Shown piece after piece: positions 16,443 through 26,783 of a DNA stretch of 64,000 nucleotides (position 1 is its first letter; each line of letters begins with the position of its first letter). This DNA is from Neobacillus pocheonensis (GTDB taxonomy: Bacteria; Bacillota; Bacilli; Bacillales; Cytobacillaceae). A program made the translations under genes and the position numbers. Under the pieces are notes generated by a model. That model made no database searches and was not told where the DNA came from. It saw nothing but the letters and a program-made list of their open reading frames with translations. The stretch lies in the NCBI GenBank assembly GCA_023702235.1, contig JAMQCR010000002.1:372001-436000 (forward strand), read 5' to 3'.

Positions 16443-16879
16443 TCCATTCCCTCCTTAAATTGGCAATTCATTCATTTTTTAACAAGACTTTCAAATTCAT
16501 TGTATCATGTTCAGCTAACCATCGCCTCTCTCAAAGTCTTATTATTCGAAGGATATTTTGCTATTCTTGTAAACCCCTATTCAACAATCTGGCCGATTGC
16601 TGAACAAAGCACTCTTTAGCTATCTGTTTTTTAGTTCATAAATAAGATTCCATAAACGGACATTTATACTGCTAAAAATAACCTGCTGATAATTTCACAA
16701 ACACCATTATGTGTTCCAAAACTCGTCCTTTTCTAAACACGATCCTTTTTACTTCGAAAGGGGCGCTTTTTATCATTTAAAACACAACAAAACTCTGTTC
16801 ATTATTCTATGTCTATTAACCTATTATTATTTATCTTATGTTACAATGAAATCAAAGGAAAAATGAGAAATGAGTGATT
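16443..16879. other. Intergenic region without visible gene
   Basis: AT-rich stretch of about 430 bp between the DinB gene and the dead recombinase. I see no open frame with a start site, no riboswitch and no strong hairpin. Confidence 0.5.
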
Positions 16880-17423
16880 TTGTTGTTAATTGGATATGCA
16901 CGTGTGTCAACGGGATTACAAAATTTAGATTTACAAATGGACGCGTTAACGCAACATGGCTGTGCGAAAATCTTTCACGATTAAATGAGTGGGGCGAAAA
17001 AGAAGCGTCCAGGTTTAGAGGAAGCACTTCAGTATGCACGTGAAGGAGTTACAATTGTCGTTTGGCGATTAGATCGTTTTGGTCGCAACATGCAGGACTT
17101 AATACAAATTGTAAATACTTTGAACGAACGAGGAATAGGCTTTCACAGTTTACAAGAAAACTTGACCCATGGACAAAAGCAATGCAACGGGGCAATTGAT
17201 GTTTCACTTATTTGCAGCCTTTGCAGAATTTGAACGGAATCTGCTTGAGGAACGCTCGGCTGCAGGACGAGCAGCTGCAAGAGCGCGTGGTCGTCCTGAG
17301 AAGTATGGACCAAAAGATATTGAAATGATGAAGGCTTTAATTGAAAGTGGAGCACCAATTAAAGATGTTGCAGAAAAGTGGGGTGTGTCTCGCACGACGA
17401 TTTATCGCTATTTAGAAAGATAG
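16880..17423 (+). pseudogene. Tn3-type resolvase, broken by a stop and a frameshift
   Basis: Reads as a resolvase of about 180 residues: IGYARVSTGLQNLDLQMDAL (catalytic Ser in RVST), then FHD, an in-frame TAA at 16983, MSGAKKKRPGLEEAL, VWRLDRFGRNMQDL (catalytic Arg), then a frameshift near 17166 (one C too many), ATGQLMFHLFAAFAEFERN and an HTH ending WGVSRTTIYRYLER. The Lys codon replaced by TAA is a substitution, so this gene is dead even if the indel is a sequencing error. The likely start is one of two TTG codons near 16880. It differs from the recombinase at 13929 and is closer to transposon Tn3 resolvases. Confidence 0.85.
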
Positions 17424-17488
17424 TAAATCGGAAGGGTTGATGTCTATGCAAAATGAACATCCTCCATTAAAAGCTTATTCTAATAAAG

Positions 17489-17529
17489 AAACCCAGCTAA
17501 TCTTCACATGTGAATGGTAGCTGGGTTTT
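17489..17529 (+). terminator. Intrinsic terminator after the dead resolvase
   Basis: AAACCCAGCTA pairs with TAGCTGGGTTT, with a small inner palindrome (CACATGTG) in the loop. Confidence 0.8.
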
Positions 17530-17839
17530 AAAGTTGGATGTGCAAAATAGCATTTAAAATAAGTGCAAATTAATTATCGGACAAAGTGACAGTTGCCTTC
17601 AAAGCTTCATTGACCACTCCCGTCTAAAAGATATATAATTTCCTGCACATTAATTACAGACTAACTTTTAGATAGAAAACAAGAAAGAAAAGAAAGAAAA
17701 AAACCGATATTTTCGCAGTGTACAAAACTTACAACTCTTAGACTCCAGAACACTCCCCACAATTCGGTTATCTACGATCCAATACCCTTTAACTCCTGTC
17801 GGTTCATATACTTTTATTTTTAGCTAACGCTCATGTTTG
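17530..17839. other. Intergenic region with a coding-like scrap
   Basis: On the minus strand about 17735-17805 reads EPTGVKGYWIVDNRIVGSVL, which resembles the GVxEYWIVD stretch of Uma2-type proteins, but no start, no other motif and no full frame are present. Probably the scrap of a lost gene. Confidence 0.2.
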
Positions 17840-19104
17840 TCAGTTAATGGCGATGATATTTTTACAATTATGGAGAGGGAACCGAATGGTAAACGTGGTT
17901 CCTTTTCCTTTTTGGCTTTGGACGGTGATTTTTCCATGAAGCGAGTCGATAATGCGATAGCTCACCATGAGTCCTATGCCGGTTCCTTTTTCCTTCAGGG
18001 AATAAAATGGTTGTCCAAGACGTTTCACTTCGTCTTCATTCATCCCCACTCCCTCATCTAGGATTTGGATTATCACATGCTGTGACTCCTGTTTCACGCA
18101 AATGGAAACCGCACCACCTTGAGGCATCGCTTCGATGCCATTTTTGATGATATTGAGAAAGGCTTGTTTCACTTTTTGGGGATGACCCAATATCGCACAC
18201 TCTTGCTCCGGAAGTCGGACGTCTATGCTTACTTTTCGTTCTAAAGCATAGACGTAGAGAATCTTGACGACTGTTTGTATTTTTTGGCAAACATCGACGG
18301 ACTCTTTCGTATCCGCTTCTGGCTTGGCAAGCGAAAGATATTCGGTAATGACGTCATTCGTTCGATCCACTTCTTCTATACAAATTTGAACATACCTTTT
18401 ATACGTCTCTGAAATTGGCGATTGTAGAAGTAACTGGAGAAATCCTCGATTGGTCTGCATGGGATTTCGAACTTCATGAGCAAAGGAACTGGCGATTCTC
18501 CGAGTATCTTATATTTTTCCGCTTGTTGAGCTTCCATGTGTAACTGGGCATTTTCCCTTAAGGTTTCAATCAAAGAGACGGTTACGATGGTGGCAACACA
18601 TATCGTTAAAATTTCCTGAAGTGTTTGGTTAAAAAAATCCATCTTAAAATCCACGAGGATGTAGATCAAGGACATCCCCGATGTTATCATCCAAGTCAGT
18701 TTCATTCGACCCGCTCGATCCTGTTGGATGAAACGTGGATATGCTAAAAAAAACATGGGTAAGAAGAAAAGGACTTCGTATGCCGTTGAATAAAAACCTG
18801 CCCCCCCGAAATACCAACGATACAACAATAAGATGATCGTGAGAACAATACCTGTTGCGTATCCACCTCCATAAAATATACCTATCATAAGAGCTACAAA
18901 CCGTAGGTCATTTCGCTCGTTTATATCCGAATAGATCGGGAAGGACATGCACAATACTAACGTAATCGTTGCCAAGAAACTGAAAATTAATTTTTGACGT
19001 TTCGTTTCGATGAATTGATGACGATTGGTTAAATACATAGAATAAAAAAAGACAGGGATCAAAATAATCATTACTTGTAAGAGCAAGTTTTTAGTATGTT
19101 CCAT
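17840..19104 (-). CDS. Membrane sensor histidine kinase, sporulation-kinase type (one frameshift)
   Basis: About 420 residues. The N-terminal half has six membrane helices of the 5TM-5TMR-LYT kind (residues 1-180), as in B. subtilis KinB. A short linker leads to the H box SSFAHEVRNPMQ with the phosphorylated His, then the ATPase: N box NIIKNGIEAMPQGG, G1 DEGVGMNEDE, G2 GTGIGLMVSYRII and a final GKGTTFTIRFP. The frame breaks just before the H box, near 18501; one more G restores KILGRIASSFAHE. It is an orphan with no response regulator beside it, which fits feeding into the Spo0F/Spo0A phosphorelay. That role is inference. Confidence 0.82.
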
Positions 19105-19994
19105 ACAGTTTACCTCAATGTTAAGCTCATTCTAGTATAAAAGAAAACCGAATATAAAAACAGGAGAAAAAAATGGGATCTGGTGAAAAAAACTCAAAAC
19201 AATCGCAATTAATCTCTAAAGCTTGGACATACTGATACTATTACTCTAAAAAAGGGGTATGATCAGTATGGGGTCCTGACGGCATTTCGCGGATTTTATA
19301 TGCTAAGACAAATAATGTAAATTGGTACGCCCAAAAACGTTGAAAGGGCGATGTTTTGGGGAATTGTTTTTGGTTCGGCTTTTGGATATAAGAAAATTAG
19401 CCAAAGAACCAATAGGAAACTGCTCTACGATAATCACCAAAAACGTTCGTTATTGGTCAAAAATACCCTTAGCGTAAGAAAATCGGAGTTTTCACTTCCA
19501 GAAAATGTCTTAGCGTATAATATATGCGTTTTGACATCGAGACCCCTATATCAACATTTGTAAGTATATATGTATATAAGTAATTAATATTGAGCATAAA
19601 ATTCATCCTTTAAAGGACTTTTTTGTTTTATCCTAATTTGAACGATATCCCCGGAGTATAAGGGTCTGTAAAATATTTTTCAGCTAACTTGCATCAGTTA
19701 ATATTCAGGGACTCCCTCTTTCCTTGTTGAAATATATCCGTAGTCCGAACATTTATCTACAGATATATTTTTAAAAACAATGCTATATTTGCCACATCAT
19801 CCCAAACTGATGGAGAATAATAGTAAAGTGGATATTAGTCATATCTGAACCTTTATGTACCGCTCTTGTGGCGGTTTTTTGCATGAAAAAAACACTCAAT
19901 CATGAGCGCTTCTTCCTAATCTACTCGGGTATCTTTTATTCTTCAGCTTTTTATCACTCATTAAATTAACCCAGTCAATTTAAAACTAGACTAG
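19105..19994. other. Long intergenic region with two terminators
   Basis: About 890 bp without a convincing gene. A frame at 19351-19563 (+) opens MFWGIVFGSAFGYKKI after AAAGGG but turns into non-typical sequence after 40 residues. Two hairpins mark the right part: ACCGC/GCGGT with T6 on the plus strand at 19859-19881, and CACTCA/TGAGCG with T7 on the minus strand at 19885-19908, the latter ending the gene at 19995-20216. Confidence 0.45.
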
Positions 19995-20216
19995 TTAGAT
20001 ATTCTTAACGATAGGTTGGTCAATTAAATCTGTTTCTACTGTACCAGTCCAACTTATTGCATTAATATTGATGATTAGAGCACCTGTATTTCCAGATCCT
20101 GACCCAGCGTTACTTTTTGATGCACTTATAGGAGAAATAAAAGCTGTATCTCCGAATTCAACGATAGCTGATCCTCCAATATTAATAATTGAAACTGAGC
20201 CTAAAAAAGCAGGCAT
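19995..20216 (-). CDS. GerPA/GerPF-like spore germination protein
   Basis: Protein of 73 residues that lines up along its length with the GerPA/GerPF family: MPAFLGSVSIINIGGSAIVEFG, then FISPISASKSNAGSGSGNTG and ALIININAIS, where family members have NxGxFVNTNNGVS. GerP proteins sit in the spore coat and let germinants reach the inner membrane. The ATG at 20216 has AAAGGATG 7 nt upstream; a longer frame has none. It stands outside a gerPABCDEF operon, as lone gerPA/gerPF paralogues often do. The gerA-type operon lies 1.7 kb downstream on the other strand. Confidence 0.78.
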   Translation of the reverse strand: MPAFLGSVSIINIGGSAIVEFGDTAFISPISASKSNAGSGSGNTGALIININAISWTGTVETDLIDQPIVKNI

Positions 20217-20875
20217 ATTAAAACATCCTTTACTATTTGATGGGTTCATACAATTTAAAACTATTCGCTTTTTGTTCAAACAGGGTTCCGTCATCATCTC
20301 AAACATAAGAACACCTTTAGTGTGATAACGTTATGTCGCAGTTTCGTCCTACTACGTCATAACCTTTCTTAAACTATCCTGCTTCTTATCTACAGTATCA
20401 GTACAAAAAAGTTGAAAGAATGCACCTTTTATCGTTGATTACATGTAGTCATAGATACACGTTTAAAGGGCTTGACTTGATCCCCCTGTGGGTACAATTG
20501 ATCCTGAAGACTGTAGCAGTTTTTCCATCAGGCAACGAGCCTATCTATCACACCTACCGCGCTTTCGCTTACTGCCCTTGAAGTTTAGTCTGGAAGAAGT
20601 ACACTTCCACACTAAACTTCAAGGTTGTTTCTTTCTCCAGTTTCCCAAGTCCATTTTCCCATACCTTTGAATACGTTGAATACTATAAAAAATAACTGTA
20701 TATAATGTTTCCACAAAGTTAGAAATCTGGTCATTTTTGTATCATTACATACGTTAAATACGGTAGAAAAACATACTGTAGATAACTGCACCTTTAGTTC
20801 AATAAGAACAGCTGCCTATGATGGCAGATCGTTCTTACCGGTTGGGTCCTGGAATCACTGTTTAAAATCATTTAC
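20217..20875. other. Intergenic region with a strong hairpin
   Basis: No gene seen on either strand over about 660 bp. It contains the long hairpin at 20576-20624 and a second hairpin at 20804-20836 (AAGAAC / GTTCTT with inner CTGCC / GGCAG), which lies just past the small Arg/Phe-rich gene and probably ends its transcript. Confidence 0.45.
20576..20624. repeat. Long near-perfect inverted repeat
   Basis: Arms of 21 bp (20576-20596 and 20604-20624) match with one mismatch around a 7-nt loop. The plus strand continues TTGTTTCTTTCTCC, so it could be a plus-strand terminator, but no gene lies close upstream on that strand. It could also be the end of a lost element. Confidence 0.6.
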
Positions 20876-20992
20876 TTAATAGAATCTGCGTCTTCTTCCT
20901 CTTTCGAATTCAAATTCAAAAGGGAAAAACCGTCTTCTTCTATAGTCATCACGAAAAAACAGGTCTCTTCGTTCAAATCCCAAAAATAGCAT
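20876..20992 (-). CDS. 38-residue Arg/Phe-rich small protein, spore-coat-like
   Basis: Too short for most gene callers. ATG at 20992 follows AAGGATG by 7 nt. The product alternates runs of Arg with Phe (DYRRRRFFPFEFEFE, then GRRRRFY), has no Cys and no signal. Short proteins of such skewed composition are common in Bacillus spore coats and crusts, and the gerP-like gene and the gerA-type operon are on either side. The spore link is inference; the frame, start site and composition are what the sequence shows. A hairpin at 20804-20836 follows. Confidence 0.55.
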   Translation of the reverse strand: MLFLGFERRDLFFRDDYRRRRFFPFEFEFERGRRRRFY

Positions 20993-21961
20993 TTAAGTCA
21001 TCCTTCTTTCATTTCAGAATTCTATATGAAAAAAGGAAGATTAACCCAATCTGCCCTGTCCGAAGTATAAACGCTCACTATATATATATTTCTTAAGACA
21101 AGGGTTGATTGGACAAACATCATAGTGGTAGAACAAAATCAGCGATTTGCTTAAACAATTTCTAAAAATAATACAAATGAAAACATTGACCAATTATTAC
21201 AAACACGTTATTTTAGTGCAATGGCTCGAAAAAACGGAAAGCGTACAAAGGGGCAAAACCATTTACATCAGAAGATAGGGAGAAATTTAGGGGGCTAATG
21301 AGAAATAACCGTCCATTTTTAAGGAAAACCTAGAAAAATAATATTGTGACATGTATTTCAGTTCTTTTTTGAAGCCTTACCCTACACTCACATGAATAAA
21401 CAGTATAATTATTTCCTGTATTGTATTAATGGTAATAGTTACTTGCAGTGGAGAAGCAACATCTGTTTGATATTATTTGTTATTCATTAATAACTAATAT
21501 TTGCTAAGGAATATAGCTATAATCCTCAGTGTGTGTTCCATTTCCATTAAACTTCCTCCTTTTCTTCTCATTATTATCTATAAAGCAAAATAATTCTAAA
21601 TAACTTAGAGCCTCGCTTCACTTTCAAATAATCCCCTCTCTATTTCACAAACTGGCCCTTAACATAAAGAAAGAGCGCACCAATGACATGTTGACCAATG
21701 TCACCTCAATTAATACTTGCGTATTTTACTATTTCATGACACCGCAGGATCAGGAATAGCCAACTGATAAGAATATAGGCTTCCGATTTCGGCATTTTAT
21801 TCCACCATTGGATAAAAAATCCACCGTGGTTAATACTAAACGTATGTAAAATGCTAGTGGTTGTTTAATGGTAATTACACTGTGAAAATTTACTATTTAA
21901 TACTCGATTATTGGTTGATCAGAATAAAACCATAAATATATCATTGGGAAAAGAGCAAAAT
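20993..21961. other. Intergenic region before the germinant receptor operon
   Basis: About 970 bp without an intact gene. On the plus strand 21165-21345 two overlapping frames read NENIDQLLQTRYFSAMARKN and then KPFTSEDREKFRGLMRNN, which together look like one small basic protein of about 60 residues split by a one-base shift; no clear start remains. A promoter for the operon, probably read by the forespore sigma factor G, is expected just before 21962 but could not be picked out by eye. Confidence 0.4.
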
Positions 21962-23040
21962 ATGAAACAAAAAATAAATATTATACAAATGGCCAGCATG
22001 ATTATTTTATCAACAGGCTTACTGAACCATGTAATGCTGATTCCTTTGGTGCTCCAATCATCAAAACGGGACGCTTGGTTATCTGTGATAATGACATCGG
22101 GTGTATTTTCACTTTGGATCCCATTACTTTATTATATTTTAAAAAAAACAAAATCAAAGCACATCACTATCTGGCTTAAAGAATACTTTGGTACCGTAAT
22201 ATCCTACCTATTTTTGTTTATATTCATTTTGTACTTACTATTTATGAGTGCGATGACGTTAAGGGAAACGATTACTTTTAATTCGTTTTATTTGCCAAAC
22301 ACACCAGGTATTGTCATTGCTTTGTCTTTAAGTCTAATATGTTTTTACAATAGCTACTCAGGGATACGTTCAATTGCCATAACATCAGGTGTGCTGCTTC
22401 CAATCGTCGTCGTCTTTGGTTTTTTTGTTATGACAGCGAATATACCACACAAAAATTTTACTATGTTAAAACCCTTGTTAGAGAATGGACTTCATCCAGT
22501 TTTTAAGGGCTCATTTTATGCAGGATCAGGTTTCATTGAAATGATAATCATCACGTTTATGGTCCAGTTTCTTAATTCCCCCGTTAAATGGCGCACTCTG
22601 TTCCTTCTTTTTTTCATTTTAATGATTTTAATATTAGGACCGTTAATCGGAGCGATTACAGAATTTGGCCAGATGAAGCGGAAAATTTTCGTTATCCTGC
22701 TTTTGAAGAATGGCGATTAGTGTCAATTGGGCGCTACATTGAGCACCTGGATTTTTTATCTGTTTACCAATGGTTATCTGGTGCTTTTATTAGGATATCT
22801 TTATCCACATTTTTAATAGTTGATCTGTTAAATTTCAAAAAGAAACGACCACGTATATGGTCATTAGTCTGTTTGTACCTTTTTTATATTTTCTTAGCTG
22901 TTTTTCCAATTAGCGACATGAAATATTTTGCTTTCTTAACGGTTTATTTTCCGTGGAGTTTAGTAGCGCTTACAGGAATTACCATCTTGATCGCAATAAA
23001 CATTTTTATCACTTCAAGAATAAAGAAGGTAAGATTATGA
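21962..23040 (+). CDS. GerAB-type germinant receptor permease subunit (one frameshift)
   Basis: About 359 residues with ten membrane helices and the amino acid/polyamine transporter fold of endospore germination permeases (GerAB/GerKB/YndE). In GerAB proteins this subunit binds the germinant, usually an amino acid. It begins MKQKINIIQMASMII and keeps the FIEMIIITFMVQF helix seen in the family. The frame breaks near 22669; one extra C gives EFGPDEAENFRYPAFE and the protein then runs to 23040. Its stop overlaps the start of the next gene as ATGA, so the two are translationally coupled. Confidence 0.85.
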
Positions 23041-24494
23041 GCTTTAAAGATCTTTTTCATAACAAAAAGAACAAGCTAGAAAAAAAGACTGGAATCACAG
23101 AAGAAATTTTAAAAGAGTGGTTTTCTAAATGTGCCGATGTTTCTTTTCAATCGGTCCTTATTGGTAACCATGAGTCCATTATCTTTTACTGTGAAGGTTT
23201 ATGTAATTCAGAAAAGATAAATGAAGTGATTTTACCTTTGTTTGCTAGAATCGGAATGAATGATGAATGGTTCCATGATGAAACGCTAGTAAATGAAAAA
23301 ATATATAATTTGGATAGCAGCAAAGGTGAGCAAATTCAGCAGGAGGTGATAGCCCAAGTTTTTAGGGGGCTACTTTTTATATTTCTCCCTAAATTTGAGC
23401 ATCTCTTAGCGATAGATATTGCTAAACCTCCGCAACGGACACCCGATGAACCCAATCTTGAACTTTCTATTCAAGGTCCAAAAGATGGGTTGATTGAAGA
23501 CCTCTCTACCAATGTTGCGATTATTCGCAAAAGGTTGCGGACCGCAAGTTTACATTATGAACAATTTACTGTGGGTGAAAGAACCCAAACGAGAATTGCC
23601 TTATTATATATTCATGATATTGCCAAACCAACCATTATCCAAAATATCAGAGAACGGTTAATGGATTTGAAGGTGGATGGTATTATCGGCTCAAATCAAC
23701 TGGAAGAATTACTGTTACAACATTCACCCTTTACCATTTTTCCAGTTTGTGCCTATAGTGGAAGACCGGATTTTATTGCAGACTCTTTGCTCCGTGGAAG
23801 GTTTGTTTTAATTATTGATGGTATTCCAACGGCTTTGATTGCGCCTGCAACATTGTCATTGCTAATTAAAACACCAGAAGACGCTCATTTCCCCTATTTT
23901 TTCGTTTCGGCTGAACGATTATTAAGAATTTGTGGATTGTTTATTTCCCTGCTTCTTCCTGGATTTTGGATATCTTTAATTTCTTATCATTCAGACCAAT
24001 TGCCATTTACATTATTGGCTACCTTAGCGGTCTCAAGACAGGGTGTTCCGTTTCCAGCTCAATTAGAATGCTTTATTATGTTGTTTCTCTTTGAACTTTT
24101 TCGTGAAGCCGGCCTTCGTTTGCCCGCTGCAATTGGCCAAACGCTTTCGGTTGTTGGTGGATTGATTATCGGACAGGCTGCCATTAGTGCTGGGTTGACA
24201 TCCCCTGGTATCCTTGTCGCCACAGCTATTTCGATTGTTTCCACTTTTACATTAGTGAGTCAAGCATTAATTGGAACTGTGTCACTTTTGCGGATTTTTG
24301 TTGTTCTTGCTTCGTCCATTTTAGGTATTGTGGGTTTTTTTATTTCTGCATTTTGTATTTTAATTTACTTAGCTAATTTAGAATCATTTGGTGTTTCTTA
24401 TTTATCCATGGTTAGTTCACTAGATCCTAAGGAGATGATTTCTGGATTATTTCGAGTTCCAAGAAGTAGAGAAAAGAGCGTTCCCCATCCCTAA
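23037..24494 (+). CDS. GerAA-type germinant receptor subunit
   Basis: Intact protein of 485 residues. The N-terminal soluble half (1-250) has the DIAKPTIIQNIRERL and DGIIGSNQLEELL signatures of GerA proteins; SPFTIFPVCAYSGRPDFIAD and GRFVLIIDGIPTALIAPATL lead into the membrane half with four to six helices. GerA-type subunits form the oligomeric channel that releases ions when the B subunit senses germinant. The start ATG at 23037 overlaps the B gene stop (ATGA). The order B-A-C differs from the A-B-C order of gerA in B. subtilis. It is the only undamaged gene of the three. Confidence 0.93.
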   Translation: MSFKDLFHNKKNKLEKKTGITEEILKEWFSKCADVSFQSVLIGNHESIIFYCEGLCNSEKINEVILPLFARIGMNDEWFHDETLVNEKIYNLDSSKGEQIQQEVIAQVFRGLLFIFLPKFEHLLAIDIAKPPQRTPDEPNLELSIQGPKDGLIEDLSTNVAIIRKRLRTASLHYEQFTVGERTQTRIALLYIHDIAKPTIIQNIRERLMDLKVDGIIGSNQLEELLLQHSPFTIFPVCAYSGRPDFIADSLLRGRFVLIIDGIPTALIAPATLSLLIKTPEDAHFPYFFVSAERLLRICGLFISLLLPGFWISLISYHSDQLPFTLLATLAVSRQGVPFPAQLECFIMLFLFELFREAGLRLPAAIGQTLSVVGGLIIGQAAISAGLTSPGILVATAISIVSTFTLVSQALIGTVSLLRIFVVLASSILGIVGFFISAFCILIYLANLESFGVSYLSMVSSLDPKEMISGLFRVPRSREKSVPHP

Positions 24495-24531
24495 CCTCAA
24501 AAGATCAGACTAGTCAGGGTGGTGACCAATC

Positions 24532-25700
24532 ATGAAATGGAAGTGGTTAATTGTTTTTATCGCATTACCTTTATGCTTAACAGCGTGCTGGGATTCGCAG
24601 GAAATTGAGCATACCCGTTATATTCACGCAATTGGAATAGATTATCAAGATCATAAAGTTAAGGTATATTTACAAGTTATTAGTTTTTCTAACGTAGCAA
24701 AACAAGAAGGTGTTGGTGGACAGACTACTCCCCAACCTATATGGATTGGCAAAGGTGAAGGAAAGTCATTTGATCTCGCCACTGACGTGATTTATCAAAC
24801 AGCTTAACAGCGTGTTTCCTGGTCGCACCTAGCTGCTATAGTCTTTAGTGAAAGGTCATTGAAGCACCCTGAAGTTGTTCAATCTGTCCTCGATACAACA
24901 GATCGATTTAATGACATAAGAAATACTATATGGGTCTATGGAACATCAAGTCCCTTAATGGATTTGTTTACTGCAAAGCCAATTATGAGTTACTCACCAG
25001 CCTATTCGAAATTAACTAGTCCAATGAGTAATTACCGCCAATACTCGACATCAAAACCTATTCAATTATTTGAGTTTATTGCTCAATTAAATGATGGAAG
25101 TAAAACGGCCTTCTTCCATTTTTAAGAACGACTAAAAATAAATGGAGTAAAGATAAAGCGCCTTTCAAAGTCACAATGAATGATGGTATAGGGATCATCC
25201 AGAACAATCATTATAAAGGCCATTTATCAAGTTCTGAAATCCTTGGTCTAAGGTGGGTACAAAAAAATACCGTACGAGCACCCTTATATCTTTATAATGG
25301 AGAGAAACTATTAGGCACAATTGTTTTCCAAAATCCTAAAACAAAGGTTATACCAAATATTGCAGATAATAAACTTTTTTATACCTTAAATGTAAAGGGG
25401 AAGGGATCCCTCATTCAAATGGATCAAGCTTCAACAGAAGAAGAACTTAAAGAGAATGCAGTCATCGCTATTCGAAAACAAATTACCAATACCTATAAGC
25501 AAGGACTTAAACGGAATGCCGACGTGTATCGTTTGTCTGACGCATTATATAGGAAAGATCCTAAATCGTGGCATAACTTAAGCAGAAATGGAGGATTAAA
25601 GCTTGATTCAAACCTGCTGAAAAAGATAAATATTGATGTGGAAATCATCAGCGCTGGGAAAACAAAATTTAAAAGAAAAGAGAAAGTGAATTTGGACTAG
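24532..25700 (+). pseudogene. GerAC-type germinant receptor lipoprotein, broken
   Basis: About 388 residues in three pieces. A lipoprotein signal MKWKWLIVFIALPLCLTACW places the protein on the outer face of the inner spore membrane. The GerAC domains follow: HAIGIDYQDHKVKVYLQVIS, HPEVVQSVLDTTDRF, then GIIQNNHYKGHLSS and a C-terminal DVEIISAGK. An in-frame TAA at 24805 replaces a Gln codon (QTA-stop-QRVSW), and a frame break near 25116 is repaired by one extra C. The stop is a substitution, so the gene may be dead, and with it the whole receptor, since C subunits are normally required. RBS GGTGG precedes ATG 24532. Confidence 0.82.
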
Positions 25701-25849
25701 TTTGAGGTAATTTTGCCTATCTATTTTTCTAAACTTTCATTTAATTTCACAATTAAAACGTACTAGGTTCCTCTTTTTAATGAATTAAGCATATCGAAAA
25801 AAGCTCCTTCATCAGAGGGCACTGCAAAACACTTACATTTATTACAAGT

Positions 25850-25873
25850 AACGCCCTTCGGGGCGTTTTTTTG
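25850..25873 (+). terminator. Intrinsic terminator of the germination operon
   Basis: ACGCCC-TTCG-GGGCGT tetraloop hairpin with seven T, 150 bp after the gerAC stop. Confidence 0.88.
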
Positions 25874-25915
25874 TTAAAATAAAGATAAATTATTAGTATA
25901 TTGGAGTTTATTGCG

Positions 25916-26083
25916 ATGTTACTTAACCATAATCAGTCATCTCTTTCTTTTCACTCGGATTTATATTCTTTAATTCCTGAAAATCATATTTTGAAACAAA
26001 TTCATGAATTGGTGGACTTCTCTTTTATAAATGATTTAGTAAAAGAATCCTATTGTATATATTATGGGAGGCCCGCAAATTGA
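25916..26083 (+). pseudogene. N-terminal fragment of an IS1182-type transposase
   Basis: Only the first 55 residues are left: NHNQSSLSFHSDLYSLIPEN, HILKQIHELVDFSFINDLV and the YYGRPAN block that in full-length IS1182-family transposases is followed by EPE and the catalytic domain. ATG 25916 has TTGGAG 9 nt upstream. The similarity ends exactly where a short-chain dehydrogenase fragment begins, so this is a deletion or insertion junction. The right end of the IS is absent. Confidence 0.75.
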
Positions 26084-26417
26084 TCCCTATCATGCGAAGG
26101 CAAGGAGGAGGACTGATCATCAATATAAATTCGATGGTTACCAAGATGAATATTCCTAGAATCGGAGCCTACGCAGCTACCAAATCCGCTTTGAACATGC
26201 TTTCCGATACAGCACGAGGTGAATTGCCTCAGAGCATATCCGGGTGATTTCCGTCTATCCGCGCGCAACCGCAACGAATTTTGGCAAAAACGCTCTGGGC
26301 GTTCGCCAGCAGAAGCCAAAGCCACAAGGTTCTTCCAATCCATCTGATACTCCTGAATTTGTTGCAGAGAAAATTTTGGCAGCAGCTTTAAATGAGCCAG
26401 ATGAGCAATACAAATGA
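26080..26417 (+). pseudogene. C-terminal fragment of a short-chain dehydrogenase/reductase
   Basis: Reads GGGLIININSMVTKMNIP, then AYAATKSALNMLSDT with the YxxxK-type catalytic pair, then in the next frame RIRVISVYPRATATNFGKN and TPEFVAEKILAAALNEP to a stop at 26415. The Rossmann half, including TGxxxGIG, is missing and was replaced by the transposase fragment. A frameshift near 26235 breaks what is left. Without the cofactor-binding half it cannot be active. Confidence 0.75.
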
Positions 26418-26573
26418 ATCCGGCCGGGGGCACCAAGCAATTAAACTTGGTGCCTAAAAGAAGATTTCTCCTTATTACTGCACAGTTGGGATCAAATTTG
26501 ACATAAAGAAGAGACCCTACGCTTTTCCTTAAAAACATTTTAAAAATGAAATTGAGTCAAAGACCGATATTAA

Positions 26574-26598
26574 TCCCACTTGTAAAGTGGGTTTTTTT
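26574..26598 (+). terminator. Intrinsic terminator
   Basis: CCCACTT-GTA-AAGTGGG with seven T. It ends any transcript through the SDR fragment. Confidence 0.85.
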
Positions 26599-26699
26599 GA
26601 TGCTACCTTTTTATTTGTACTTCCCTAAATCTCTTATCAGGTAATGAGCTCAATTTTCCTGATTGTTTTCTTTGTACTGATTCTCTTTAATCAAAAAAA

Positions 26700-26725
26700 G
26701 AGCCGCTGAACGGCTATAATTTTTA
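26700..26725. terminator. Short hairpin, possible terminator
   Basis: AGCCG / CGGCT stem with A-run before and ATAATTTTT after, 60 bp upstream of the RHH-like cassette; it would insulate the cassette from upstream transcription. Confidence 0.4.
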
Positions 26726-26783
26726 TCCACCTGGCATTTTTACCAGCTGACGTCAATATAATTTGTACAAAGGGGGATAGAAA

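Noticed and set aside
26062..26538. 158-residue minus-strand frame
   Set aside because: Antisense of the SDR fragment with biased composition; no start site.
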